DNA of 64,000 nt from Haloferax gibbonsii ATCC 33959 (GCF_000336775.1 NZ_AOLJ01000003.1:6559-70558); one strand, 5' to 3'; shown: positions 44,109 through 53,168, numbered from the stretch's first letter. Program-made: numbers and translations. The notes: generated by a model not told the origin, from the letters alone.

Positions 44109-45164
44109 ATGACTGGCTTCGACTACGACGACTGGTTCGACGGCGTCCTCCGAGCGCCCGACAGCTCGGCCGCGTACGCGGGCGAGACAGGACAGGAATT
44201 CGAGGCGTGGCAGAAGTCGTTCCGCGCCGAACTGCGCGACGTGCTCGGATTTCCGGCGATGCGCGACAGCGCCGTCGAGGACATCGACCCGCGGCGACGG
44301 GAGCGTCCGGAAGCGACGGTTCGACACCGGAGTTACGAGCGACAGACGTGGAGCGTCCGCACCGAACGGGGGTTCCGCGTCCCGTTCTACCTGCTTCTCC
44401 CCGACTCGGTGGACCCGCCGTACCCCGTCGTCGTCGCGCTTCACGGCCACACCGAACACGGTAAAGACCTCGCCGCCGGCGTCGCCGAGGGCGAGGCGGC
44501 CGGCCGTCACATCACCGACGACCGACGAGACATGGCCCGACAGGCGGTCCGGCGGGGCTTCGCCGTCGTCGCTCCCGACATGCGCGCCTTCGGCGAGTTA
44601 TCACCCGACACATCCGACGACTCGGATTCGCCCGACGCCGTCAGCGCGTGTACGCGCTGGCAGAAGCGCGCCCAACTCCTCGGCCGGTCGCTCGTCGGCG
44701 AGCGCGTGTGGGACGTGCGCCGTCTGGTCGACTTCGTCGAGGGACACTCCGCGCTCGACGCCGGCCGACTGGCCGTCTGCGGCCACTCCGGCGGCGGGAC
44801 CGTCGCGCTGCTCGCGGGCGCGCTCGACGACCGAATCGGGCACGTCGTCGCCTGCGCGTCGGTCTGTCCGTTCGAGGACTCCATCGTCCCCATCGACCAC
44901 TGTCTGTGCAACTACGTCCCCGGCCTCCGACGACTCGGCGAGGCGTGGGACATCGCCGGCCTCGTCGCCCCGCGGTCGCTCCGCATCGTCGCGGGCGAAT
45001 CCGACCCCATCTTCCCGATAGCCGGGACGAGACGGGCGTTCGACCGCATCCAGGGTCGGTACTGCGCCGCGGATGCTGAGGGGAAGTGCAGTCTCTTCGT
45101 CGGCGACGGTGGCCACCGCTTCTTCGAGGCGGGCGCGTGGCCCTTCCTGCGCGACCGACTCTGA
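44109..45164 (+). CDS. Alpha/beta-hydrolase esterase (acetyl-esterase/dienelactone-hydrolase-like)
   Basis: This cytoplasmic enzyme of 351 residues has an oxyanion-region ALHGHTEHGKD, nucleophile elbow GHSGGG with Ser227, Asp in GESDPIFP and His in DGGHRFFEAG, a complete Ser-Asp-His triad. It resembles large acetyl-xylan-esterase-like/DLH-type hydrolases (about 350 residues with an N-terminal helical extension). In a pectin locus it may deacetylate or demethylate imported oligogalacturonides. It is followed by the GH28 gene. Starts upstream of 44109 are less likely because palindromic regulatory DNA would then be coding. Confidence 0.85.
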   Translation: MTGFDYDDWFDGVLRAPDSSAAYAGETGQEFEAWQKSFRAELRDVLGFPAMRDSAVEDIDPRRRERPEATVRHRSYERQTWSVRTERGFRVPFYLLLPDSVDPPYPVVVALHGHTEHGKDLAAGVAEGEAAGRHITDDRRDMARQAVRRGFAVVAPDMRAFGELSPDTSDDSDSPDAVSACTRWQKRAQLLGRSLVGERVWDVRRLVDFVEGHSALDAGRLAVCGHSGGGTVALLAGALDDRIGHVVACASVCPFEDSIVPIDHCLCNYVPGLRRLGEAWDIAGLVAPRSLRIVAGESDPIFPIAGTRRAFDRIQGRYCAADAEGKCSLFVGDGGHRFFEAGAWPFLRDRL

Positions 45165-45276
45165 GCCGGCGCGCTGTCCCCGACCCCGCTTCCGTCTCTC
45201 GCCTCGCGTCGCCGATACCGGTGCCTCGTGGTACCTCGGCACAACGTTTATCAACGCGCTCGCGGATGCTTCAGGC

Positions 45277-46815
45277 GTGACTCTCGAACAGCGGAACGTT
45301 CGCGACTACGGTATCGACGACGACGATTCGCTCGACACGGCGGCGATTCAGGCGGCGCTCGACGACTGCGCCGGCGAGGGCGGCGAGGTGTATCTCCCGC
45401 CGGGGACGTACCGAAGCGCCCCGCTCCGCGTCGGCGACGACACGACCTTCAGACTGGCAAACGGGGCGGAACTCCGGTTCGTCCAGGACTTCACCGAGTT
45501 CCCGACGGTCGAGAGCCGCTGGGAAGGGTGGGACCAAGACGGCTTCCACCCGTGTCTCCACGTGGCCGACGCCTCGAACGTCACCATCACCGGCGAGGGC
45601 GTCATCGACGGCGGCGGTTCGTACTGGTGGGAGTTCGTGTCGTTACCGCCCGAAGAGTACCCGGCCGAGCTCGCCGAGCGACTCGAGGAGATTCGACGCG
45701 GCAACCAACAGGACGAGGTGAGCACGTTCACGGTGCGTCCGCCGCTGCTCCAGATAGACGGCTGTGAGAACGTGACCGTCTCCGGCGTGACGCTCCGGAA
45801 CTCCCCGTTTTGGAACACGCACGTCGTCTACTCCGACGACGTGACGATTCACGACGTGTCGATTCAGAACCCGCCGGACGCCCCGAACGGCGACGGCATC
45901 GACATCGACTCCTCGCGCTTTGTCAGGGTCAGCGACACCCACATCGACGCCGGCGACGACGCCATCTGCCTGAAGTCGGGCAAGGACGAGCAGGGTCGCG
46001 AGGTCGGACGCCCGACCGAGAACGTCGTCGTGACCAACTGCACGGTCGAACACGGCCACGGCGGCGTCGTCATCGGGAGCGAGACGGCCGGCGACGTGCG
46101 GCACGTCACCGTCACGAACTGCACCTTCACCGACACCGACCGCGGTATCCGCATCAAGTCCAAGCGCGGCCGCGGCGGGACGGTCGAGGACCTCCGGTTC
46201 GACACCATCGTCATGCGCCGCGTCGCCTGCCCGTTCGTCATCAACGGCTACTACCAGACGGACATCGACAGCGAGCCCGAGCCCGTCACCGAGGCGACGC
46301 CGAACGTCCGAAACGTCGACTTCCACCACATCACCGCCGAGGAGGTCGAGTCGGCGGCGTTCCTCGCCGGCCTCCCCGAACAGCGCTTCGAGGGCATCTC
46401 CTTTACCGACGTGGACATCGACGCGACCCGCCCGTTCGACGCCTCGGACCTCTCGCCGGCGATGGCGAAGGGGTACGACCAGCGACACGGCGTCTTCTGT
46501 AAGTCGCTCGGCAGCGTCTCGTTCCGAGACGTTCGCGTGACGGTCCCCGACGGGAGCGGGACCCCGCTGACCGCGGAAGCGAGTTCGACCGTCGTCCTCG
46601 ACGGCTTCGAAGCCGAGTCCGACGAGGGACCTGCCGTCGAGGCAGCCGGCGTCGAGAACCTCCGAATCGGCGGCTGCGTCGCCCCCGACGACGGCGAGCC
46701 GTTCGCCCGCGTCCGCGACGGCGAGGCCGACGAGCCCTCGGTACTCCTCGCCGGCAACTACGGCGACATGGACGAGGCCGTCGTCTCGGTGCAGCCAGAG
46801 ACGGTCGAGCAGTAG
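45277..46815 (+). CDS. Cytoplasmic GH28 polygalacturonase-type glycoside hydrolase
   Basis: This 512-residue right-handed beta-helix carries the GH28 quartet: NGDGID (204-209, variant of NTD), DD at 227-228, GHG at 260-262 (His261) and RIK at 292-294. These residues act in acid/base and substrate binding; the NGDGID variant is common in exo-acting and rhamnogalacturonan-type members. There is no signal peptide, in contrast to most GH28 enzymes, so it would cut oligosaccharides after import. The GTG at 45277 is favoured because TTTATC (45246-45253) lies about 28 bases before it. Convergent with the LarA-like gene. Confidence 0.9.
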   Translation: MTLEQRNVRDYGIDDDDSLDTAAIQAALDDCAGEGGEVYLPPGTYRSAPLRVGDDTTFRLANGAELRFVQDFTEFPTVESRWEGWDQDGFHPCLHVADASNVTITGEGVIDGGGSYWWEFVSLPPEEYPAELAERLEEIRRGNQQDEVSTFTVRPPLLQIDGCENVTVSGVTLRNSPFWNTHVVYSDDVTIHDVSIQNPPDAPNGDGIDIDSSRFVRVSDTHIDAGDDAICLKSGKDEQGREVGRPTENVVVTNCTVEHGHGGVVIGSETAGDVRHVTVTNCTFTDTDRGIRIKSKRGRGGTVEDLRFDTIVMRRVACPFVINGYYQTDIDSEPEPVTEATPNVRNVDFHHITAEEVESAAFLAGLPEQRFEGISFTDVDIDATRPFDASDLSPAMAKGYDQRHGVFCKSLGSVSFRDVRVTVPDGSGTPLTAEASSTVVLDGFEAESDEGPAVEAAGVENLRIGGCVAPDDGEPFARVRDGEADEPSVLLAGNYGDMDEAVVSVQPETVEQ

Positions 46816-46830
46816 GCGACGCCCGACGCA

Positions 46831-46849
46831 CTCGTTTTTCCGAAAAAGA
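46831..46849. terminator. Candidate bidirectional T/A-rich terminator
   Basis: GTTTTTCCGAAAAAGAC has self-complementary T5/A5 arms and sits between the convergent ends of the GH28 and LarA-like genes. It gives a T-run on both strands, as archaeal termination sites need. Confidence 0.45.
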
Positions 46850-46863
46850 CGCGCTCGCGTTCT

Positions 46864-48240
46864 TCAGTCCCGGAGCGACGGCGCGGCGAACTGACCGGCC
46901 TCGAACGCTATCGGCGAGGGTTCCTCGACCACGCGCAGGTCGTCTCGCTCGCGGGCTTCCTCGACGAGCGCCGGCGAGGCGTACAGCCGGTGGAGGTGCA
47001 TGGTGTCGGCCGCGCGGACGACGCGGACCGTGTCGGGGTCGACGACGCCGATTGTCGACAGCGCGGCGACCACGCCCGCGCGGTCGGTCTCGACGACGGG
47101 CGGGAGCTTCACGCCGCGGATGGTGCTCGCGGTGAGCGCGTTGATGAGCGTCGTCTGCGCGTCCAACTCGGCGACGATGTCCTCGTGAATCACGTCGGCC
47201 GACCCGACGCCCATCGCGTTGCCGTGGGTCTTCTCGGTCAGCCCGTGGGTGTAGATGCGCTTGATGTTCGGCTTCTCGGGCGCGGGCTCGTTGATGGAAA
47301 ACGGCCGGCGGCCGATGACGTTCGTGTCCATCCCCTGCCCGCTAATCTCCTTGCCCTGCCGGTCGAAGACGACCAAATCGAGCTCCTCGAACGGGAGCTT
47401 CGGCATCAGTTCGTACGCGGTTTCGAGCAGTTCGCGCTCGCGGTCGAGGAAGCCCGACGGGGGGACGCCCTCGATGAGCGTGGTGTCGTCGTGCTGGTCT
47501 TCCACGACGGCGACGCCGCCCACGATGGGAAGCGAGTCCAGCAGTTGCTCGGTGATTTCGGGAATCATCCGTCGGAACGACCAGTCGACGGCCCACTTGT
47601 GGGCGATTTGCGCGCCGCGCTGTTTGCCCATGCCGATGACGAGCATCTTCGACAGCCCGCTTTCGACCTCGCCGTCGAAATCCGTGTGTGGCTTGACGCG
47701 GTTGATGGGGACGATGGCGTCCGCGCCCGCGGCGTTGGCGTCGGCGACCACGGGCACGTCGCGGTCCGGCGTGCGCCCGACCTCCACGACCTCCATGCTG
47801 GACCGAATCTCGCAGCCGATTCGCTCCTCGGTGATGCCGAGTTCGTTCAGCATCTCCCGCTGTCCCTCGCCGGTCGCGCCGCCGTGGCTCCCCATCGCGG
47901 GGAAGACGAACGGCTCGTAGCCCGCCTCGGAGACGGCGTCGACGACGCCCGCGACGATGTCGGGTATGTTCGCGATACCGCGGCTCCCGACGCCGAGCGC
48001 GACCTCGCCGCCCTCGGGAACGTCCGCGAACGACAGCGCGGCGACGGCCTTCGCGGCTGCCTCCGGCACGTCGGCCGCCGGAATGGGATTCGTCTCCCAG
48101 ACTTGTTCGATGATACCTAACTCGGGGAGCGAGGGGTTACCGCACGCTTCGAGGATAACGTCTTCCGGGACTGAGAGCCAGTCTACGGGGTTCTCGTCGC
48201 CATCTGTGTGCATGCGGAACTCGACGGCCGAGTTCGACAT
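46864..48240 (-). CDS. LarA-like (DUF2088) nickel-pincer hydroxyacid racemase/epimerase family protein
   Basis: This protein of 458 residues resembles LarA: VGSRG (Arg87), MGSHGGA (His119), INRVKPHTDF (Lys183, His185), GMGKQRGA (Lys206) and HKWAVDW (His214). These match the positions used in LarA for substrate binding, acid/base His residues and the Lys that holds the pincer cofactor. The family has recently been shown to include sugar-acid epimerases such as gluconate-type, which would fit this locus better than lactate racemase. No cofactor-making genes (larB, larC, larE) are in the window. Start at 48240 lies next to the Gfo/Idh gene on the same strand (24 bases). Confidence 0.88.
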   Translation of the reverse strand: MSNSAVEFRMHTDGDENPVDWLSVPEDVILEACGNPSLPELGIIEQVWETNPIPAADVPEAAAKAVAALSFADVPEGGEVALGVGSRGIANIPDIVAGVVDAVSEAGYEPFVFPAMGSHGGATGEGQREMLNELGITEERIGCEIRSSMEVVEVGRTPDRDVPVVADANAAGADAIVPINRVKPHTDFDGEVESGLSKMLVIGMGKQRGAQIAHKWAVDWSFRRMIPEITEQLLDSLPIVGGVAVVEDQHDDTTLIEGVPPSGFLDRERELLETAYELMPKLPFEELDLVVFDRQGKEISGQGMDTNVIGRRPFSINEPAPEKPNIKRIYTHGLTEKTHGNAMGVGSADVIHEDIVAELDAQTTLINALTASTIRGVKLPPVVETDRAGVVAALSTIGVVDPDTVRVVRAADTMHLHRLYASPALVEEARERDDLRVVEEPSPIAFEAGQFAAPSLRD

Positions 48241-48264
48241 AAAACTGTTCGTCGGGGGGCCTCT

Positions 48265-49413
48265 CTACACGCTGAGGTCGTCGAGGACGACGCGGCGGCC
48301 CTCCTCTGAGGACCGATAGCTCGCCTCTGTGAGCTGGACGCCCCGAGCCCCGGCGGTGAAGTCCCACGGGAACGGTTCGTCGGCGACGACGTGCCGGATG
48401 AACTTCTCCCACTGGAGCTTGAACGCGTTCTCGAACACCTGATTGTTCGGGACGCCCGTCCAGTCCTCGTAGAAGTCGTGTTCCTTCGGCGTGTCGGGGT
48501 TCCACTCCGGTTTCGGCGTGTTCGCGTGCCCCTGCGTCTTGCAGTCGCGCAGGCCGGCGACCGCGCTTCCCTCGGTCCCGTCGACCTGAATCTCGAGGAG
48601 GTCGTCGCGGTTGACGCGGACGGTCCACGAGGAGTTGAGCTGGGCGACGATGTCGTCTTCCAGCTCCATGATGGCGTAAGCGGCGTCGTCCGCGGTCGCC
48701 TCGTAGGACTCGCCGTCCTCGTCGATTCGCTCGTCGATGTGGGTCTTCTGGAGACAGCGGACGGACTCCACCTCGCCGAAGAGGTTCTCCAGCACGTAGC
48801 TCCAATGGGAGAACATGTCGTCGACGATGCCGCCGCCGTCCTCGGCGCGGTAGTTCCACGAGGGGCGCTGCGCCTCCTGGCCGTGACCGGTGAACACCCA
48901 GTAGCCGAACTCGACGCGCACCGAGAGGATGTCGCCGAAGAAGTCCTGTTCGATGAGCCGCTGGAGCTTCAACAGCCCGGGCAACCAGAGTTTGTCCTGG
49001 ACGATACCGTGTTTCACGTCGCTCTCTTCGGCCATCCCGGCCACGTCGAGCGCGGCGCTGAGGTCGCTCGCGAGCGGTTTCTCGCAGTAGACGTGCTTCC
49101 CGGCGTCGATAGCCTTCATGACGCTGTCCGGGCGGCGGGGGGTTATCTGCGAGTCGAAGTACACCTCGTCGTCGCCGTCGAGACACGTCTCGAGGTCGGG
49201 GTCGACGGTCCAGCGGTCGATACCGTGTTCCTCGCTCAGTTCGCGGAGTTTGCGTTCGTTACGGCCGACGAGAAGCGGGTCGGGCATTACTCGTTCCCCG
49301 CTGGGAAGTTCCACGCCGCCCTCCTCGCGCAGCGCGACGATGGAGCGGATGAGATGCTGATTCGTTCCCATCCGGCCGGTCACGCCGTTCATGATGATAC
49401 CTAGCTCTTGCAT
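48265..49413 (-). CDS. Gfo/Idh/MocA-family oxidoreductase 4
   Basis: This protein of 382 residues has an atypical nucleotide start LGIIMNGVTGRMG (4-16) and EKP at 111-113. DDGGGIVDDMFSHWSYVLENLFG-type active-site region (read DMFSHWSYVLENL) is kept. It is the sister gene of the LarA-like gene downstream (24-base gap) on the same strand, so they probably act in one step sequence on the same sugar acid. A TATA-like TTATTAC about 35 bases before the ATG is on the minus strand. Longer upstream frames pass through promoter DNA. Confidence 0.88.
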   Translation of the reverse strand: MQELGIIMNGVTGRMGTNQHLIRSIVALREEGGVELPSGERVMPDPLLVGRNERKLRELSEEHGIDRWTVDPDLETCLDGDDEVYFDSQITPRRPDSVMKAIDAGKHVYCEKPLASDLSAALDVAGMAEESDVKHGIVQDKLWLPGLLKLQRLIEQDFFGDILSVRVEFGYWVFTGHGQEAQRPSWNYRAEDGGGIVDDMFSHWSYVLENLFGEVESVRCLQKTHIDERIDEDGESYEATADDAAYAIMELEDDIVAQLNSSWTVRVNRDDLLEIQVDGTEGSAVAGLRDCKTQGHANTPKPEWNPDTPKEHDFYEDWTGVPNNQVFENAFKLQWEKFIRHVVADEPFPWDFTAGARGVQLTEASYRSSEEGRRVVLDDLSV

Positions 49414-49582
49414 GTGCTGACTCGTTGCACCAATCTGCTGGTCGGAGTGTAATAACCTTTTGCATGGTTTCGGTTTCCGCCGGAACGATTCGCGCGCCTG
49501 ACCGTCGCCTGCACCCGCGAGCCGTCGATTACGACGATGTCCGACAGCGCGTAACCGAGGACGCGTGTGATTGAGCGCATCT

Positions 49583-49599
49583 ATTCGAACATCTCGAAC
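49583..49599 (+). promoter_or_regulatory. 17-bp palindrome, family B, with TATA box
   Basis: ATTCGAACATCTCGAAC, immediately followed by TTTATAAGG (49601-49609). Half-site CGAAC recurs in the other family-B sites. Confidence 0.6.
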
Positions 49600-49631
49600 T
49601 TTATAAGGAATCGGAGATGTGTTACAAACAT

Positions 49632-49760
49632 ATGAGTGTAATAGATTATATCTCATCTCGTCATTTCGAACCGGCGTCGGCGTCATTCGTTCGGCACTCT
49701 CGAACTTTATATGCTGGTCGACCTCAGATTCAGGCTGCCATAAATTATAACAATCGTTGA
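49632..49760 (+). CDS. Candidate leaderless 42-residue open frame between tandem promoters
   Basis: ATG lies about 28 bases after the first TATA box, the spacing of leaderless haloarchaeal genes. The product (MSVIDYISSRHFEPASA...) is polar and basic, with no recognised family, and the second palindrome lies inside it. It may be noncoding; low confidence. Confidence 0.22.
   Translation: MSVIDYISSRHFEPASASFVRHSRTLYAGRPQIQAAINYNNR
49689..49705 (+). promoter_or_regulatory. 17-bp palindrome, family B, with TATA box
   Basis: GTTCGGCACTCTCGAAC, immediately followed by TTTATATGC (49706-49714). It is about 80 bases upstream of the pectate lyase start, so it is the best promoter for that gene, with a leader of about 50 bases. 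Confidence 0.65.
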
Positions 49761-49788
49761 ATATGTTGTCTGTTCGAGTGATGCACTC

Positions 49789-51888
49789 ATGAAACCCGAC
49801 AGACGGACGTTCCTCCGCGTGCTCGGAGCAGGAAGTATCGGTGCGGCGACGACTGGCCTCTTCGGTGGCAGCGCCGCGGCCGCGACCGTGATTTCGATGC
49901 GGGGCGGCGGCGACGACATCTGGGGCACCGCCGACGCGTTCCACTACTACTACACGGAACTGAGCGGCGATTTCGACGTCGCCGTCCAGAACACCGGCAT
50001 CGACAACGTCGAAAGCTGGACGAAGGTGGGGCCGATGGTCCGCGAGTCGCTCGACCCCGACTCGAAGAACGTCATGGTCCGTCGCCGGCCCAACGGAGAG
50101 GCGTCGATGCAGTATCGACCCGAAGACGGCGCTGAGACGGACAGCGTCGGCGGCACACCGGCCGACTGGCTCCGCCTCAAGCGAAGCGGAGACGCGATAG
50201 AGACCTACCACTCCACGGACGGCGAGACGTGGACGTCGATTAACACGCTCGACGCCGCCGACATCTCGCTGGGCGACAGCGTCTACGTCGGACTGGCGGT
50301 CACCAGCCACCTCTCGGGGACGCTCGCGACGGCGACGTTCCAGAGCCTCTCGGGGGTCGACCCCGACCGGAACCGCGATATCGGCGACGTCGAAGTCGCG
50401 GGGAGCGTGGAGAACACGACGGGCGTCCCGCTCGTCTCGACCGGCGACGTGACCGACATCGGCCCCGGGTCCGCCACGCTCACCGGCGACCTCGGCGACC
50501 TCGGCGGTGCCGACTCCGCAGAGTGTTACTTCGAGTACCGGGAGGTACCCACCGAGTCGTGGAAGACCACGGATTCGACGGTGCTCACCTCGTCGGGCGC
50601 GTTCAGCGTCGACGCCGACGACCTGACGCGGCGTCGCTACTACGAGGTTCGCGCGGTGGCGGACACGGCCGACGGCGACACCGCTCGGGGCTCGGTGTCC
50701 ACGTTCAACACGCCGAACCCGTCGAACAGCAAGGTTCCGGCCCACGCCGGCCCGGACAGCGCGTCCCACTTCGGTCCGAGCGACGGGTTCGCCGAGGCCG
50801 CACCGTGGCTCGACGACGACACCCCGGTCATCGTGATAACCGAGCCGACCCGCCGCCAACTCGAAAAGGCGGTCACCATCGATGGCGAGCGACTGGTCGT
50901 CTTCGAGACCAGCGGAACGATCGACCTCGGCGTGCGCGACCTCCCGATTCCGTACGACAAGTGCTACATCGCGGGCCAGACCGCGCCCTCGCCGGGGGTC
51001 ACGTTAGTCAAGGGTCGGGTGAATATCGGGGCGAGCGACTGCGTCCTCCAGCACGTTCGAGTCCGACTCGGCGACGCGGGCATCGAGGACGCGACCGAGG
51101 ACTGGGCGCTCGACACGGTCAACACGGCCGACGAGACGACGAACAACGTCATCGACCACGTCTCCGCCTCGTGGAGCGTCGACGAGTGCCTCTCGGTCGG
51201 CTACGAGACCGCGGAGACGACCGTCTCGAACTGTCTCGTCGCCGAGGCGCTCGACGACTCGGTCCACCCGAAGGGCGAACACGGCTACGGGTCGCTCATC
51301 GGTAACGACGCGAAGAACGTCGCCATGCTGGGGAACGTCTGGGCGTTCAACACCGACCGCCATCCCAGACTCAAGGAGGGAACCGAGAGCGTCGTCGTCA
51401 ACAACGTGATGTACGACTTCGAAGACGGCACCTGGCTTGACCCCGACACCGAGGCGAGCATCGTCGGCAACGCCTACCTTCGACCCAACTCGGACAAGGC
51501 GAACGTCTTCACCGAGGACGACGTGGACACCGCCGTGGCGTACCTCGAAGACAACCTCACCGACGGCGACGTGCCGATGGTCGACGAGAACGTGACTGTC
51601 GTCGATGAACGGCCGCTGTGGCCCGACGGACTGACGGCGATGTCGTCGGCCCGGACGCTCGACCACGACCTCGCGAACGTCGGCGCGCGCCCGGCCGACC
51701 GGACGGCGACCGACGAGCGAATCCTCGAAAACGTCGAAGCCGGGGAGAGCTACCTCGTCGACAGTCAGGAACAGGTCGGCGGCTACCCGGACCTTCCGGT
51801 CAACAGCCACGAGCTGAACGTCCCCAACGGCGGGACTCGCCCGTGGCTCCGGTCGTGGTCTCGTCGGGTCGAGACACCGTCACACTAA
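49789..51888 (+). CDS. Secreted multidomain pectate lyase (PL1-like)
   Basis: This protein of 699 residues has a Tat signal (PDRRTFLRVLGAGS, Arg5-Arg6) and an Ala-rich cleavage region near residue 30. Residues about 35-190 look like a DUF1349/LamG-type beta-sandwich that may bind glycan; about 200-300 look like a fibronectin-III-like linker domain. Residues about 325-640 are the PL1 beta-helix: ITEPTRRQLEKAV, FETSGTIDLG, NVIDHVSASWSVDE (His457) and NTDRHPRLKEG (Arg524, His525, Pro526, Arg527), where the RxxR pair is the family's catalytic and substrate-binding element. It should cleave polygalacturonan outside the cell and is controlled by the palindrome-bearing promoter. Confidence 0.9.
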   Translation: MKPDRRTFLRVLGAGSIGAATTGLFGGSAAAATVISMRGGGDDIWGTADAFHYYYTELSGDFDVAVQNTGIDNVESWTKVGPMVRESLDPDSKNVMVRRRPNGEASMQYRPEDGAETDSVGGTPADWLRLKRSGDAIETYHSTDGETWTSINTLDAADISLGDSVYVGLAVTSHLSGTLATATFQSLSGVDPDRNRDIGDVEVAGSVENTTGVPLVSTGDVTDIGPGSATLTGDLGDLGGADSAECYFEYREVPTESWKTTDSTVLTSSGAFSVDADDLTRRRYYEVRAVADTADGDTARGSVSTFNTPNPSNSKVPAHAGPDSASHFGPSDGFAEAAPWLDDDTPVIVITEPTRRQLEKAVTIDGERLVVFETSGTIDLGVRDLPIPYDKCYIAGQTAPSPGVTLVKGRVNIGASDCVLQHVRVRLGDAGIEDATEDWALDTVNTADETTNNVIDHVSASWSVDECLSVGYETAETTVSNCLVAEALDDSVHPKGEHGYGSLIGNDAKNVAMLGNVWAFNTDRHPRLKEGTESVVVNNVMYDFEDGTWLDPDTEASIVGNAYLRPNSDKANVFTEDDVDTAVAYLEDNLTDGDVPMVDENVTVVDERPLWPDGLTAMSSARTLDHDLANVGARPADRTATDERILENVEAGESYLVDSQEQVGGYPDLPVNSHELNVPNGGTRPWLRSWSRRVETPSH

Positions 51889-51987
51889 CCGCACGGGGCC
51901 GACGCACCGTCTGTCACCGCATCGTCCGCCGACGACTATCTTGCTTGTATCCGCACATTTTTAAATCATTTTCGGTGAACTACGTGT

Positions 51988-53094
51988 ATGGGTACGAATA
52001 TCGGATACATCGGTATCGACCACCACCACCGGGACCCCTACTTCGCGGTCGCGAGCGAGTTGGACGCGACGATTACCGCGGTCTGCGAGCCCGGCCGGCG
52101 GGTCGACGTGGAGAACATCGCGGCGATGGACGACCGGCCCGACGAAATCACGACCGAGGGACAGGACATGGCGGACCTCGTCGGCGGCGCGGCGGTCTAC
52201 GAGGACCCGCACGAACTCGTCTCCGACGCCGACGTCGACGTGGCGTGGATAACCTACCGGAGCGACGAGACGCCGGCAATCATCGAGAGCGCCGTCGAGA
52301 ACGGCGTTCACGTCGTCAGCGAGAAACCCATCGCTCGGACCGCCGCGGACCTCGAAGACATCGCCGAGCGGGCCAACGAGCTCGGCGTCACCGTCTCGCC
52401 GACGATGTACTACCGGCGCAACCCCGTCGCGATGGCGCTCCGCGACCGAGTTTCGGAGGGCTTCTTCGGCGACGTGTGGACGCTGGACGGCCGCTTCAAC
52501 GCCAGCCAGCTCTCCTACCGGGACACCGACCACTACCTCTACGACCGGGAGACGAGTCGCGGCGGCGCGCTCCAGTGGATCGGCCCGCACTGGGTCGACG
52601 TGATGCCGTGGATTCTCGACGACCCCATCGCGCGGGTGAACGCCCGGTTCCACGACGCGGTCGAGGCGGACGTGGAAGCGGGGGCCGTCCTCCAGTTCGA
52701 GACCGAAAGCGGGACGCTCGGGACGTACCACACCGGCTACTACCTGAGCGACCGCGGCAAGGACACGCACCTCGGGCTCTACGGCACCGAGGGACAGGCG
52801 CTGACGCCGCTGCACCACGACTCGCTGCAGCACGAACCGACGGTCCCCCTCGACATCACCTCGGAACACCCCGACTGGACCGCCGCGCCCAAGCGGACCG
52901 TCGAGTTCGAGTTCACCTACGACCGGTTCCCGGCGTGGGGCGACTTCGTGCAGGACTACTTCGAGGACTACTTCGCGGGCTACGAGACCGGCGACGTGCC
53001 CGCGACGGTCGACGACGCCGTGCAACTGCTGCGCGTCCTCGATGCGGCCTACGAGTCCGGCGAGCGCGGCGGCTGGGTCGAAGTCGAGGGGTGA
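51988..53094 (+). CDS. Gfo/Idh/MocA-family oxidoreductase 5
   Basis: This protein of 368 residues has NIGYIGIDHHHRDPYF at the start, an unusual His-rich dinucleotide loop, and SEKP (111-114). The region SRGGALQWIGPHWVDVMPWILD holds the conserved active-site His. A TATA-like TTTTTAAAT (51959-51967) about 25 bases upstream marks a leaderless start. Gene follows the pectate lyase gene and precedes the IclR gene, forming a likely co-regulated set. Confidence 0.88.
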   Translation: MGTNIGYIGIDHHHRDPYFAVASELDATITAVCEPGRRVDVENIAAMDDRPDEITTEGQDMADLVGGAAVYEDPHELVSDADVDVAWITYRSDETPAIIESAVENGVHVVSEKPIARTAADLEDIAERANELGVTVSPTMYYRRNPVAMALRDRVSEGFFGDVWTLDGRFNASQLSYRDTDHYLYDRETSRGGALQWIGPHWVDVMPWILDDPIARVNARFHDAVEADVEAGAVLQFETESGTLGTYHTGYYLSDRGKDTHLGLYGTEGQALTPLHHDSLQHEPTVPLDITSEHPDWTAAPKRTVEFEFTYDRFPAWGDFVQDYFEDYFAGYETGDVPATVDDAVQLLRVLDAAYESGERGGWVEVEG

Positions 53095-53151
53095 ACGCGC
53101 TCGACGCCGCCGCGCCCGCCGGGCCACCCTGCGCCGCGGGGTCGACCAGCC

Positions 53152-53168
53152 GTTCGGCTATCCTGAAC
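53152..53168 (+). promoter_or_regulatory. 17-bp palindrome, family B, at IclR promoter
   Basis: GTTCGGCTATCCTGAAC, directly followed by TTTAAATATATAG (53169-53181). The IclR start codon is at 53198, so this site sits just upstream of the BRE/TATA of a leaderless promoter, a typical position for an autoregulated or activator-controlled gene. Confidence 0.65.

Larger units (their letters stand above)
49414..49788. other. 375-base divergent promoter region with two TATA-abutting palindromes
   Basis: No large gene. It holds family-B palindromes at 49583-49599 and 49689-49705, each directly followed by CTTTATA-type TATA boxes, giving a tandem promoter pair before the pectate lyase gene. A 42-codon frame starts 28 bases after the first TATA. 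AT-rich DNA dominates 49590-49775. Confidence 0.6.

Noticed and set aside
48219-48237. Inverted repeat GAACTCG-N5-CGAGTTC near the start of the LarA-like gene
   Set aside because: It lies within the first codons of the gene and has the half-sites in the outward order, unlike the operator families.
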